A stretch of 64,000 bases of DNA from Polynucleobacter parvulilacunae (GTDB lineage: Bacteria > Pseudomonadota > Gammaproteobacteria > Burkholderiales > Burkholderiaceae), in the NCBI RefSeq assembly GCF_018881715.1, contig NZ_JACVPW010000013.1:248001-312000 (forward strand). The letters run 5' to 3'. Made by a program: the position numbers and the translations under genes. Below, one piece after another: positions 43,172 to 51,614 of the stretch; position 1 is the first letter of the stretch; each line of letters begins with the position of its first letter. Below the pieces are notes generated by a model. That model saw only the letters and a program-made list of their open reading frames with translations. It did not search any database and was not told the DNA's origin.

Positions 43172-44284
43172 TTAATCGCGATATGCGCCTGGTTGTAAAG
43201 CCGGAATGGATGAAGCCCCTGAAACATCAGCGCATTGAGCACGGTGACGCAAGGCATGATCCATTAAAACCAATGCCAACATTGCTTCTGCAATCGGAGT
43301 GGCCCGAATGCCAACACAAGGGTCGTGCCGACCTTTAGTTTGAACAGTAATCGGCTTGCCATTCAAATCAATAGACTGCTTGGGGCTCATAATGCTCGAG
43401 GTTGGTTTGATGGCAATCGAAACACGTAAGTCTTGGCCGCTGCTAATGCCGCCCAGAGTACCGCCAGAGTTATTACTTGCAAAACCGTCGGGATGGAGCT
43501 CATCACCATGCTCGCTACCACGTTGAGCTACGGATTTAAAGCCAGCGCCAATTTCAACGCCCTTGACAGCATTAATACCCATCATGGCATGTGCAATATC
43601 GGCATCTAACTTATCAAATAAAGGCTCTCCCAAGCCAGTAGGAACATTGCGAGCTCTAACTTCGATGCGCGCACCGCAAGAGTCCCCTGCTTTGCGCAAT
43701 TCGTCCATATAGCTTTCTAATTGCGGAATGATCTCGGCATTTGCGGCAAAGAATGGATTATTTTCAATTTGAGCAGCATCCTGAAATGGAATTTCAAGAT
43801 CGCCCAATTGACTCATGTAGCCATAAAATTCAGTGCCATATTTTTCATGTAACCATTTTTTTGCAATCGCTGCTGCAGCTACAACGGGAGCAGTTAAACG
43901 TGCAGACGATCTTCCACCACCGCGCGGATCGCGAATGCCATATTTATTTTGGTATGCATAGTCAGCATGACCAGGTCGGAAGGTCTGCAGTATGTCGCCA
44001 TAGTCTTGGCTACGCTGATCGGTATTGCGAATTAATAAGGCAATAGGTGTACCGGTAGTTTTACCTTCAAACACCCCGGAGAGGATCTCAACCTTGTCTT
44101 CTTCTTTACGCTGGGTAACATGACGTGATGTACCAGGTTTGCGGCGATCTAAGTCAAGCTGGATATCCGCCTCAGACAGCTCCATGCCCGGTGGGCAGCC
44201 ATCGACAACAGCCCCTATTGCGGGACCGTGGGATTCACCAAAGGTGGTAACAGTAAAAAGGAGGCCTAAAGTATTTCCTGACAT
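43172..44284 (-). CDS. aroC: chorismate synthase
   Basis: [33 protein letters not shown]. Confidence 0.98.
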   Translation of the reverse strand: MSGNTLGLLFTVTTFGESHGPAIGAVVDGCPPGMELSEADIQLDLDRRKPGTSRHVTQRKEEDKVEILSGVFEGKTTGTPIALLIRNTDQRSQDYGDILQTFRPGHADYAYQNKYGIRDPRGGGRSSARLTAPVVAAAAIAKKWLHEKYGTEFYGYMSQLGDLEIPFQDAAQIENNPFFAANAEIIPQLESYMDELRKAGDSCGARIEVRARNVPTGLGEPLFDKLDADIAHAMMGINAVKGVEIGAGFKSVAQRGSEHGDELHPDGFASNNSGGTLGGISSGQDLRVSIAIKPTSSIMSPKQSIDLNGKPITVQTKGRHDPCVGIRATPIAEAMLALVLMDHALRHRAQCADVSGASSIPALQPGAYRD

Positions 44285-44326
44285 ACCAACATTATGTCAT
44301 TGGTCAGAAAATGAGGCTAGGAGATA

Positions 44327-44782
44327 CTAAGAAGGTGCTTTTTCAGTATCTTCCGGCCAATCACGAATATAGGCCTTAAGCATCGTGTTTTCAAAGTCCT
44401 GGGCTTCAACTACGGATTTTGCTACGTCATAGAAGGAAATAACCCCCATCAGCATTTTTTGGTCCACTACCGGTAAATAACGGGCGTGGTCTACCAACAT
44501 CATGCGACGGACTTCGTCGATCTCAGTTTCCATATTGCATGTCAAGGGCTTTTGATTCATTACAGAGCTCACTTGAAGGCCTTCAAGCTTGCCATGATGT
44601 TTAGCTAAGGCAGCAATAACTTCGCGGAAAGTCAGAATACCAACCAGCTTGTCGTATTCCATCACAACCAAAGAACCAATATCGTGCTCACTCATTACTA
44701 GCACCGCTGTTTGAAGTGCAGTATCAGGAGCCACTGTAAAAAGGGTGCTTCCTTTGACGCGTAATATGTCACGAACTTTCAT
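44327..44782 (-). CDS. CBS-domain-pair protein
   Basis: two CBS modules VRDILRVKGSTLFTVAP and VSSVMNQKPLTCNMETEIDEVRRMML. Confidence 0.9.
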   Translation of the reverse strand: MKVRDILRVKGSTLFTVAPDTALQTAVLVMSEHDIGSLVVMEYDKLVGILTFREVIAALAKHHGKLEGLQVSSVMNQKPLTCNMETEIDEVRRMMLVDHARYLPVVDQKMLMGVISFYDVAKSVVEAQDFENTMLKAYIRDWPEDTEKAPS

Positions 44783-44861
44783 TTGGTCTCCGTAAAACGA
44801 TGCATTTATAACCCCAATATAGACTTAAGAACTCTTTGAATCAAGGGCTTAAACCCAAGAT

Positions 44862-45710
44862 TTAGTAACGAATAACCCTAATGAAGCCACTTCGGATATC
44901 GGGTAAATTGGCTACCAAGACCGCCCCAGTCAAGGTAATCCACCAGGTTAAATAGATCCAGGTAAGGCCCAAAGGAAAGATGGCAAATGCTCCATATACG
45001 GTTTTATAAAAGGCCGTATTACTCAAGAAAATAGCAAACCCAAATTTCATTAATTCAAAGGCAAGCGCTGCCACCAATGCTCCAGTGAATGCATCACGCC
45101 ACAATATCTTCGCGTATGGGAGGATTTTGTAGACCACGGCATACACCAAAATTGCAAGGCAAATCGGGGCAATTGTTGCAACTAATTTGAATCCAATTGA
45201 AACCGCACTAATCCACCCTTCTGATGCACTGAATAAAACACCGCTTAAGTAAATCCCGATACCTAGCAATATGGGCCCCAAGATTGTTGCGGCACTATAT
45301 ATGACAATTTTTTTATACAGCGGTCTGCTTAAGGTGACTTTAAAGATTTGATTAAAGGCGCCCTCAATTACTGCCAACGTCATGATCGTCGTAATGATCA
45401 AACCCGCCAAGCCTGCAAAGGTTAGTCCTCTGGCTTGGGATGAAAATTGATCTAGATAGATAAATACCTGCTGATTGATACCACCAGGCATATAGGTCTC
45501 AAGCAACCAAGATTTAAAAGCATTCTTAATTTGAATGACGCTGGGAAGATAGCCAATTAGGATAGTGGCTATAGTCACCATTGGAACCATGGATAAAGTG
45601 GTTGTAAAGGCTAAGCTAGCAGCGATTTGCTTCAAATTTTGGCCGCGATTGCGCTCCCAGATCTCTTTAGCCAGAGAGAGCCATAATTGGGGGTTGCGAA
45701 TAAGGCGCAT
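44862..45710 (-). CDS. YihY family inner membrane protein
   Basis: RGQNLKQIAASLAFTTTLSMVPMV, LGLTWIYLTWWITLTGAVL. Confidence 0.9.
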   Translation of the reverse strand: MRLIRNPQLWLSLAKEIWERNRGQNLKQIAASLAFTTTLSMVPMVTIATILIGYLPSVIQIKNAFKSWLLETYMPGGINQQVFIYLDQFSSQARGLTFAGLAGLIITTIMTLAVIEGAFNQIFKVTLSRPLYKKIVIYSAATILGPILLGIGIYLSGVLFSASEGWISAVSIGFKLVATIAPICLAILVYAVVYKILPYAKILWRDAFTGALVAALAFELMKFGFAIFLSNTAFYKTVYGAFAIFPLGLTWIYLTWWITLTGAVLVANLPDIRSGFIRVIRY

Positions 45711-45723
45711 CGCCGTATCATAA

Positions 45724-46341
<618 letters not shown>

Positions 46342-46358
46342 GCTGTCTCATATTCATC

Positions 46359-46742
46359 ATGATGAAAAAGTTCCTAGAAAAAAATCCTTACCAACTAATT
46401 GCTACCGCAGCCTTCATCGATCTATTTATTCTTTGCGTCTCTTGGGAATGGTTTATCTCACCCCTTCGGCCTGGTGGCTCATGGTTAATCTTGAAGGGTC
46501 TTCCTCTCTTGTTTGCTATACCTGGGATATGGAAAGGCAAGGTTTACACCATGCAGTGGGCATCCATGCTGATATTGCTTTATGTCACCGAAGGCCTCGT
46601 ACGCATTTTGGAAACAGGCACTAACTTTTGGCTTGCAGTTTTTGAGACGATTCTTTCTACGGTAGGTTTTGTTTGCCTGTTAATGTATTTGAAACCGATC
46701 AAGAAGGAAGCTAAGGCCCTTAAGAAGATGTCAGTAAAGTAA
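46359..46742 (+). CDS. DUF2069 membrane protein
   Basis: 127 aa, four hydrophobic segments; downstream of wrbA; GLPLLFAIPGIWKGKVYTMQWASML. Confidence 0.8.
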   Translation: MMKKFLEKNPYQLIATAAFIDLFILCVSWEWFISPLRPGGSWLILKGLPLLFAIPGIWKGKVYTMQWASMLILLYVTEGLVRILETGTNFWLAVFETILSTVGFVCLLMYLKPIKKEAKALKKMSVK

Positions 46743-46744
46743 GT

Positions 46745-48160
46745 ATGCAGAACTTCATTAATAACCTGTCTGCAGTGTTAGAGAAAAAATATATTCTTAC
46801 CGCAGATGAGGATAAAGCACCCTTCTTGACCGATTGGCGAAAACGGTACACCGGAAAAGCACTTGCAGTGCTTCTGCCTGCTACCAGTGCTGAAGTTGCT
46901 GATATTGTGAAGTTGTGCTCTCAGCATCGGGTGGCGTTAGTTCCCCAAGGTGGTCATACTGGCTTCTGCGGGGGAGCTACTCCTGATACCAGCGGCAAGC
47001 AAATCATTCTCAATCTCAAGCGCATGAATCAGGTCCGAGAGATTGATATTGCCAATCAAACTATTACGCTTGAGGCTGGCTGCATCTTGCAGACCGTTCA
47101 AGAAAAAGCGGCGGAACAAGGATTTCTATTTCCGCTAAGTCTAGGTGCTGAAGGTAGCTGCATGATTGGTGGCAACTTAGCTACTAATGCAGGCGGCACG
47201 AATGTACTGCGCTACGGTAATGCGCGCGATCTCTGTTTGGGCCTAGAAGTAGTTACAGCCAAAGGCGAGATTTGGAATGGTATTAAAGGATTGCGCAAGG
47301 ATAATACGGGCTACGATTTGAGAGATTTGTTTGTAGGATCCGAGGGGACTTTAGGCATCATCACCTTGGCAGTAATGAAGTTGTATCCACTTCCCATTTC
47401 TCAATGGACTACTTTGGTTGCCTGCGCAACAGTTGCAGACTCCATTGCACTTCTCAATCTGTTTCAAAAACGGGCAACGTCTTTATTGACTGGTTTTGAA
47501 ATGATGACGCAAGAATCTTTGGATTTAAATGAAAAACACTTCCCTCAAATGGCAAATCCATTGCAAGGAAAACCTCCATTTACCGTACTCATTGAGTTGT
47601 CAGATCATGAGAGCGAAGACCACGTAAGACAACTCCTGGAAACTATTTTGGAAGAAGCTTTTGAATCCAAGTTGATTGGTGATGCGGTAATTGCTAGCAA
47701 TTTAAGTCAAGCAAATGCGTTTTGGCATATGCGTGAGCACATCACTTTGGCCCAAGCCGAGGAAGGTGCAAACTTAAAACACGACATCACCATCCCCCTT
47801 TCATCCCTGGATAGCTTTATCCAAGAAACGGATGCTTTGATGAGGGCTAACTATCCAGGCGTCAGAATCATCAATTTTGGACATTTGGGGGACGGAAACC
47901 TGCACTACAACATTGCCCCACCCTTAGATGCTGACCCCAAATCATTTAATGAGGCCAATGAAAAGCCGATACATGAGCTTGTTTATGCCCAGGTTGAGCG
48001 TTGTAATGGCTCAATTTCGGCTGAACATGGGGTAGGACAGCTCAAATTGGACAACCTAAGGGCTCATAAGGGCGAAGTAGCCCACGAGCTCATGATGACC
48101 TTAAAAAGGGCCTTAGACCCCCAAAATATCCTTAATCCCCACAAAGTCGTCTCGATTTAA
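46745..48160 (+). CDS. FAD-binding oxidoreductase (D-2-hydroxyacid dehydrogenase / GlcD type)
   Basis: VALVPQGGHTGFCGGATPD, GGNLATNAGGTNVLRYGNARDLCLGLEVV, NFGHLGDGNLHYN, SAEHGVGQLK. Confidence 0.92.
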   Translation: MQNFINNLSAVLEKKYILTADEDKAPFLTDWRKRYTGKALAVLLPATSAEVADIVKLCSQHRVALVPQGGHTGFCGGATPDTSGKQIILNLKRMNQVREIDIANQTITLEAGCILQTVQEKAAEQGFLFPLSLGAEGSCMIGGNLATNAGGTNVLRYGNARDLCLGLEVVTAKGEIWNGIKGLRKDNTGYDLRDLFVGSEGTLGIITLAVMKLYPLPISQWTTLVACATVADSIALLNLFQKRATSLLTGFEMMTQESLDLNEKHFPQMANPLQGKPPFTVLIELSDHESEDHVRQLLETILEEAFESKLIGDAVIASNLSQANAFWHMREHITLAQAEEGANLKHDITIPLSSLDSFIQETDALMRANYPGVRIINFGHLGDGNLHYNIAPPLDADPKSFNEANEKPIHELVYAQVERCNGSISAEHGVGQLKLDNLRAHKGEVAHELMMTLKRALDPQNILNPHKVVSI

Positions 48161-48249
48161 AAAAATTAAGGGTTTTTTAATAAATATTTTGTAATTTGTG
48201 TCATCTCGACCCCATTTACAGGCGTTGTATGGTCATGGAGGTGACAAAT

Positions 48250-48435
48250 ATGTCAACAAGACTCAAACGTTGGGCCCGTGCAATTCAAGAGATCGACTTG
48301 TCCAAAAGGACGCCTGAGGTCGCGATTGGCTACTTAGATAGCAAATATCGTGACATTGCTTGGCGCTATATCCGCATTCTTGGCTTTGAGCGCACTATCA
48401 GCTTCATGGCTAGCAATAATTTTCACCCAGAGTGA
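48250..48435 (+). CDS. small protein of unknown function (start could be 48232, 48238 or 48250)
   Basis: MSTRLKRWARAIQEIDLSKRTPEVAIGYLDSKYRDIAWRYIRILGFERTISFMASNNFHPE; SD-like ggaggtga upstream; own terminator. Confidence 0.6.
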   Translation: MSTRLKRWARAIQEIDLSKRTPEVAIGYLDSKYRDIAWRYIRILGFERTISFMASNNFHPE

Positions 48436-48440
48436 TAGTT

Positions 48441-48476
48441 AAAACCCTAAATAATTGATTTATTTAGGGTTTTTTT
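48441..48476 (+). terminator. Rho-independent terminator
   Basis: aaaaccctaaata-attgat-tatttagggttttttt. Confidence 0.88.
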
Positions 48477-48495
48477 CTAAGCCGCCTCTTTGCTT

Positions 48496-49389
48496 TTAGC
48501 CAAAGAATTTCTTGGCCTCTGCCAGCAGTAGTTCAGGGACCTCTTCGGGAATATAGTGCCCACTAGGAACGGCCATTCCTGAGACATCAAGGGCGACCTC
48601 TTTCCAGTCCTCAATTGGTTTAAAGCACTTATTTACTAGGCCATGCTCTCCCCATAGGACCTTTATGGGCATTTTCAGCCGCTTACCGGCAACACGATCC
48701 GCGCGATCGTGCATAAGATCAATAGTGGCCGCAGCACGATAGTCTTCACACATTGCATGCATGCTTTCAGAATTGCTAGCACCAGCTAAATATTCCGCCC
48801 ACCGTTCTGGAGTAAATATTCCGGTGCCAGCATGTCTACCCATATGATTTTTTAACCAATACTCTGGGTTGGCGCCAATCATTGTTTCTGGAACTGGCTC
48901 TGGCTGAATCAGGAAGAACCAATGCAAATATCCCTTGGCGAACTCCATTGTGGTGTTGTCATACATCTTTAGGGTTGGTGAAATATCCAAGACCATTAAA
49001 CGCAACACACCTTCAGGAAAGTCCATTGCTAAGCGATGAGAGACTCTTCCGCCCCTATCGTGACCAAGCAAGAAGAATTGATCAAACCCCAAACTCTTCA
49101 TCAACGCATGCTGATCTGCTGCCATGGATCTTTTTGAATATGAAGAGTGATCTGCTTTTCCATGCGGCTTTGAGGAGGCGCCATATCCTCGCAAATCCGC
49201 AGCAACAACCGTAAATTGTTTTGCTAACTCCGGAGCCACCATGCTCCAGATTGCTTTAGTTTGTGGAAACCCATGGAGCAAAAGTAAAGGAGGACCATTA
49301 CCGCCGATCAGGTAGGAGATCTCGATGGATCCATCTTCAGAGTCAGTGGTAAATTTTTTGGCTTCAAAGCCAGGGAAAGAAACAGACAT
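48496..49389 (-). CDS. alpha/beta hydrolase, haloacetate (fluoroacetate) dehalogenase-like
   Basis: LLLLHGFPQTKAIW, GHDRGGRVSHRLAMDFP, YLHWFFLIQPEPVPE, MCEDYRAAATID, GHYIPEEVPE. Confidence 0.85.
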   Translation of the reverse strand: MSVSFPGFEAKKFTTDSEDGSIEISYLIGGNGPPLLLLHGFPQTKAIWSMVAPELAKQFTVVAADLRGYGASSKPHGKADHSSYSKRSMAADQHALMKSLGFDQFFLLGHDRGGRVSHRLAMDFPEGVLRLMVLDISPTLKMYDNTTMEFAKGYLHWFFLIQPEPVPETMIGANPEYWLKNHMGRHAGTGIFTPERWAEYLAGASNSESMHAMCEDYRAAATIDLMHDRADRVAGKRLKMPIKVLWGEHGLVNKCFKPIEDWKEVALDVSGMAVPSGHYIPEEVPELLLAEAKKFFG

Positions 49390-49401
49390 CTTGCGCCTAA
49401 T

Positions 49402-49425
49402 AAGAAAGAGCCTCCTAAGAGGCCC
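49402..49425 (-). terminator. Rho-independent terminator downstream of the EF-hand gene (minus strand)
   Basis: minus strand gcctc-ttag-gaggc-tctttctta. Confidence 0.65.
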
Positions 49426-49439
49426 TTGATATTTAAATA

Positions 49440-49703
49440 CTAACGATTCGCCATCGCCTGAATTTCAGCGACAGTCACATAGCCTTTATTTTCTGAATCA
49501 ATATAACTAAAGTTGCTATAGATGCGAGGCATGCATCCATTGGCCTCTTCTTTCGTTAATTTACCATCACGATTGATATCGCATTTAGCAAAACGCTCAG
49601 TAATTTCTTTATCACGTGAGGCATCATCTGCATGAGCGACAAGCGGTACGAGCATCAGTGAATTTAAGCCAGAAAAGATAATTAACTTAGAAAGTAATTT
49701 CAT
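49440..49703 (-). CDS. exported EF-hand protein
   Basis: signal peptide ending VAHA; CDINRDGKLTKEE and a degenerate IDSENKGYVTVAEI. Confidence 0.8.
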   Translation of the reverse strand: MKLLSKLIIFSGLNSLMLVPLVAHADDASRDKEITERFAKCDINRDGKLTKEEANGCMPRIYSNFSYIDSENKGYVTVAEIQAMANR

Positions 49704-49712
49704 GAGGGCTTC

Positions 49713-50396
49713 TTATTTGCCTGTTGGCGTTGGATTTGCAGACGTCTCTAATGCAGAGCGAACCACTTTCTTAGCCATTGCAACAAATGAGTCTGCTGAT
49801 CCAGCATTGGTTCTAAAAGATTCGCCTTGAACAGTAATTAAACCCTCGCCTAACAATTGTTTGGATTGGCTGTCCGTAATCTTGCTCTCAACCAAAAGTG
49901 CTGGGGTTTTGGAATTTACACCACCTGCATAAGCAGCTGCATTCATAGCCAAACCAATTGGAGTGAAATTCCAAGGCTGCAAACTATCTGTTGAGCTCTC
50001 AGCGCCAGTGATGCCGACTGAAATACGTGCAACGCCTGGTCCTGGTTTAGTAACAATTCTAATATTTCCACGGGCATTTACTGCTTCAACCATGGACGCC
50101 TGTAACGCGGCCTTTGCTTTATTAATCACATCAAGACTGACATCTTTAGTGGCATTTTGGTTTAGATAAATTGGGTCAAGAATCACTGCTGTATAGGAAC
50201 CCGGATTTATACCTGAAATTCGGTATCTCCAAACGCGTGTGTCCTTGTCATTTGTTGCCATCGGCACCAAAAGATTGTAGTCAGGCAAGAAACCTGATCT
50301 AGGCATTGATTCAGTAGCTAATTTAGGAGCATTGCTACATGCCGCCAAAGTGATTGCTGTAGCAAAAGAAGCCAACAATACGTTTATTTTTTTCAT
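49713..50396 (-). CDS. DUF3313 family lipoprotein
   Basis: lipobox ITLAACS; SGFLPDYNLLVP, VILDPIYL pattern of DUF3313. Confidence 0.78.
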   Translation of the reverse strand: MKKINVLLASFATAITLAACSNAPKLATESMPRSGFLPDYNLLVPMATNDKDTRVWRYRISGINPGSYTAVILDPIYLNQNATKDVSLDVINKAKAALQASMVEAVNARGNIRIVTKPGPGVARISVGITGAESSTDSLQPWNFTPIGLAMNAAAYAGGVNSKTPALLVESKITDSQSKQLLGEGLITVQGESFRTNAGSADSFVAMAKKVVRSALETSANPTPTGK

Positions 50397-50467
50397 AGCT
50401 ATTCCAAGGGTTTGGTTGAATTACTAAAGGGTAGTAATTACGTTAAGAGCATCATAACGATAACTAG

Positions 50468-50857
50468 CTAATCCGGTGCAGGACAAGGCAATGTTCCACC
50501 CGTTTTTTTGTGTATCTGCGGCTTGCAATTTACTGGTGTTGATACAGTTTTTGCCGAACTTGCTGCTGAAGTAGTTGAAACGCTCGATGAGCCTTGGGCT
50601 GAGGATGATGAACCTGGCGGGGTCAATGAAGTTGGGCTATTAGCTGCGGTTGATGCCTTTACTGGAGCCAAGCCAGCATCCCTATAAAACGCTTTATCAG
50701 AGCCAGGACATGGCATCAGTACACCTGTTTTTGGGTTCACAACATCTTTGCATTGCGGATTAGCTTCAAGACGGGCTTCTAGCTTTGCAACAGAACAGGC
50801 AGTTAATAAAGATGCATAGGCGAGAATTAAATGAAGTCTTGCTAAGTAGATTTTCAT
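50468..50857 (-). CDS. small lipoprotein of unknown function with a duplicated Cys/Pro motif
   Basis: lipobox SLLTACS; QCKDVVNPKTGVLMPCPG and NCKPQIHKKTGGTLPCPA. Confidence 0.65.
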   Translation of the reverse strand: MKIYLARLHLILAYASLLTACSVAKLEARLEANPQCKDVVNPKTGVLMPCPGSDKAFYRDAGLAPVKASTAANSPTSLTPPGSSSSAQGSSSVSTTSAASSAKTVSTPVNCKPQIHKKTGGTLPCPAPD

Positions 50858-50933
50858 AGCTGCATTCTAAGTTAGAACGTGCGGTAGGAATCAATGCAAT
50901 GCCTTCTGCTGGGGCACACTGGGGTGGGGGGGT

Positions 50934-51010
<77 letters not shown>

Positions 51011-51048
51011 TGTGTACTGGGACTGAAATACGTAAAACTAAGAGAAAG

Positions 51049-51125
51049 TGGTCGGAGTACAAGGATTCGAACCTTGGACCCCCTGCTCCCAAAGCAGGTG
51101 CGCTACCAGGCTGCGCTACACTCCG
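51049..51125 (-). tRNA. tRNA-Pro (anticodon TGG)
   Basis: minus strand cggagtgtagcgcagcctggtagcgcacctgctttgggagcagggggtccaaggttcgaatccttgtactccgacca. Confidence 0.95.
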
Positions 51126-51185
51126 ACGGAATCGATATTCTACACCGATAGCGCCATTGGAGGCAAATCCTGTAAGATTTGTCCC

Positions 51186-51554
51186 ATGGTTGCCTATTTT
51201 TCAAGCAAATTAACAAAGCATATACATGCCGCATTTACTGTGGCATTGCTTGTTGTTTGCTTACTTGGCACCCATTGGATTGGCCTATCCCATAGCATTT
51301 CACATGGTGCCTCCCAAAGCCAAACACTAGAGAGCAAGGCGGCAAGTCATATAGATAAAAGTTTTAGCCATAGCTCTGACGTCTGTCACTTATTTGACGC
51401 TCTATCATTGGCTGGGTTTATACCAAATAGCGCTGCCAACCTTACCTCTTCGTTTTCAGGCTCTCTGACCCTAAACGTATTTGTTAATTCATTTACACCT
51501 AAATTAGAGGTCACCTCTTACCAGTCTCGCGCTCCTCCCACTTTCATCCTCTAA
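51186..51554 (+). CDS. small exported His-rich protein upstream of a TonB receptor (DUF2946-like by feel)
   Basis: MVAYFSSKLTKHIHAAFTVALLVVCLLGTHWIGLSHSISHGASQ..HIDKSFSHSSDVCHLFDAL; the longer ORF starting at 51048 reads through tRNA-Pro and is trimmed here. Confidence 0.65.
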   Translation: MVAYFSSKLTKHIHAAFTVALLVVCLLGTHWIGLSHSISHGASQSQTLESKAASHIDKSFSHSSDVCHLFDALSLAGFIPNSAANLTSSFSGSLTLNVFVNSFTPKLEVTSYQSRAPPTFIL

Positions 51555-51614
51555 AACAATTGCGCTGCTTGCGCACTCTCGTTTTAATTAATCGCCATAC
51601 CTTGGCCTATTTGG

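Noticed and set aside
51048-51185. N-terminal extension of the 168-aa ORF
   Set aside because: VGVQGFEPWTPCSQSRCATRLRYTPTE is antisense tRNA-Pro translation; the real start is most likely ATG 51186
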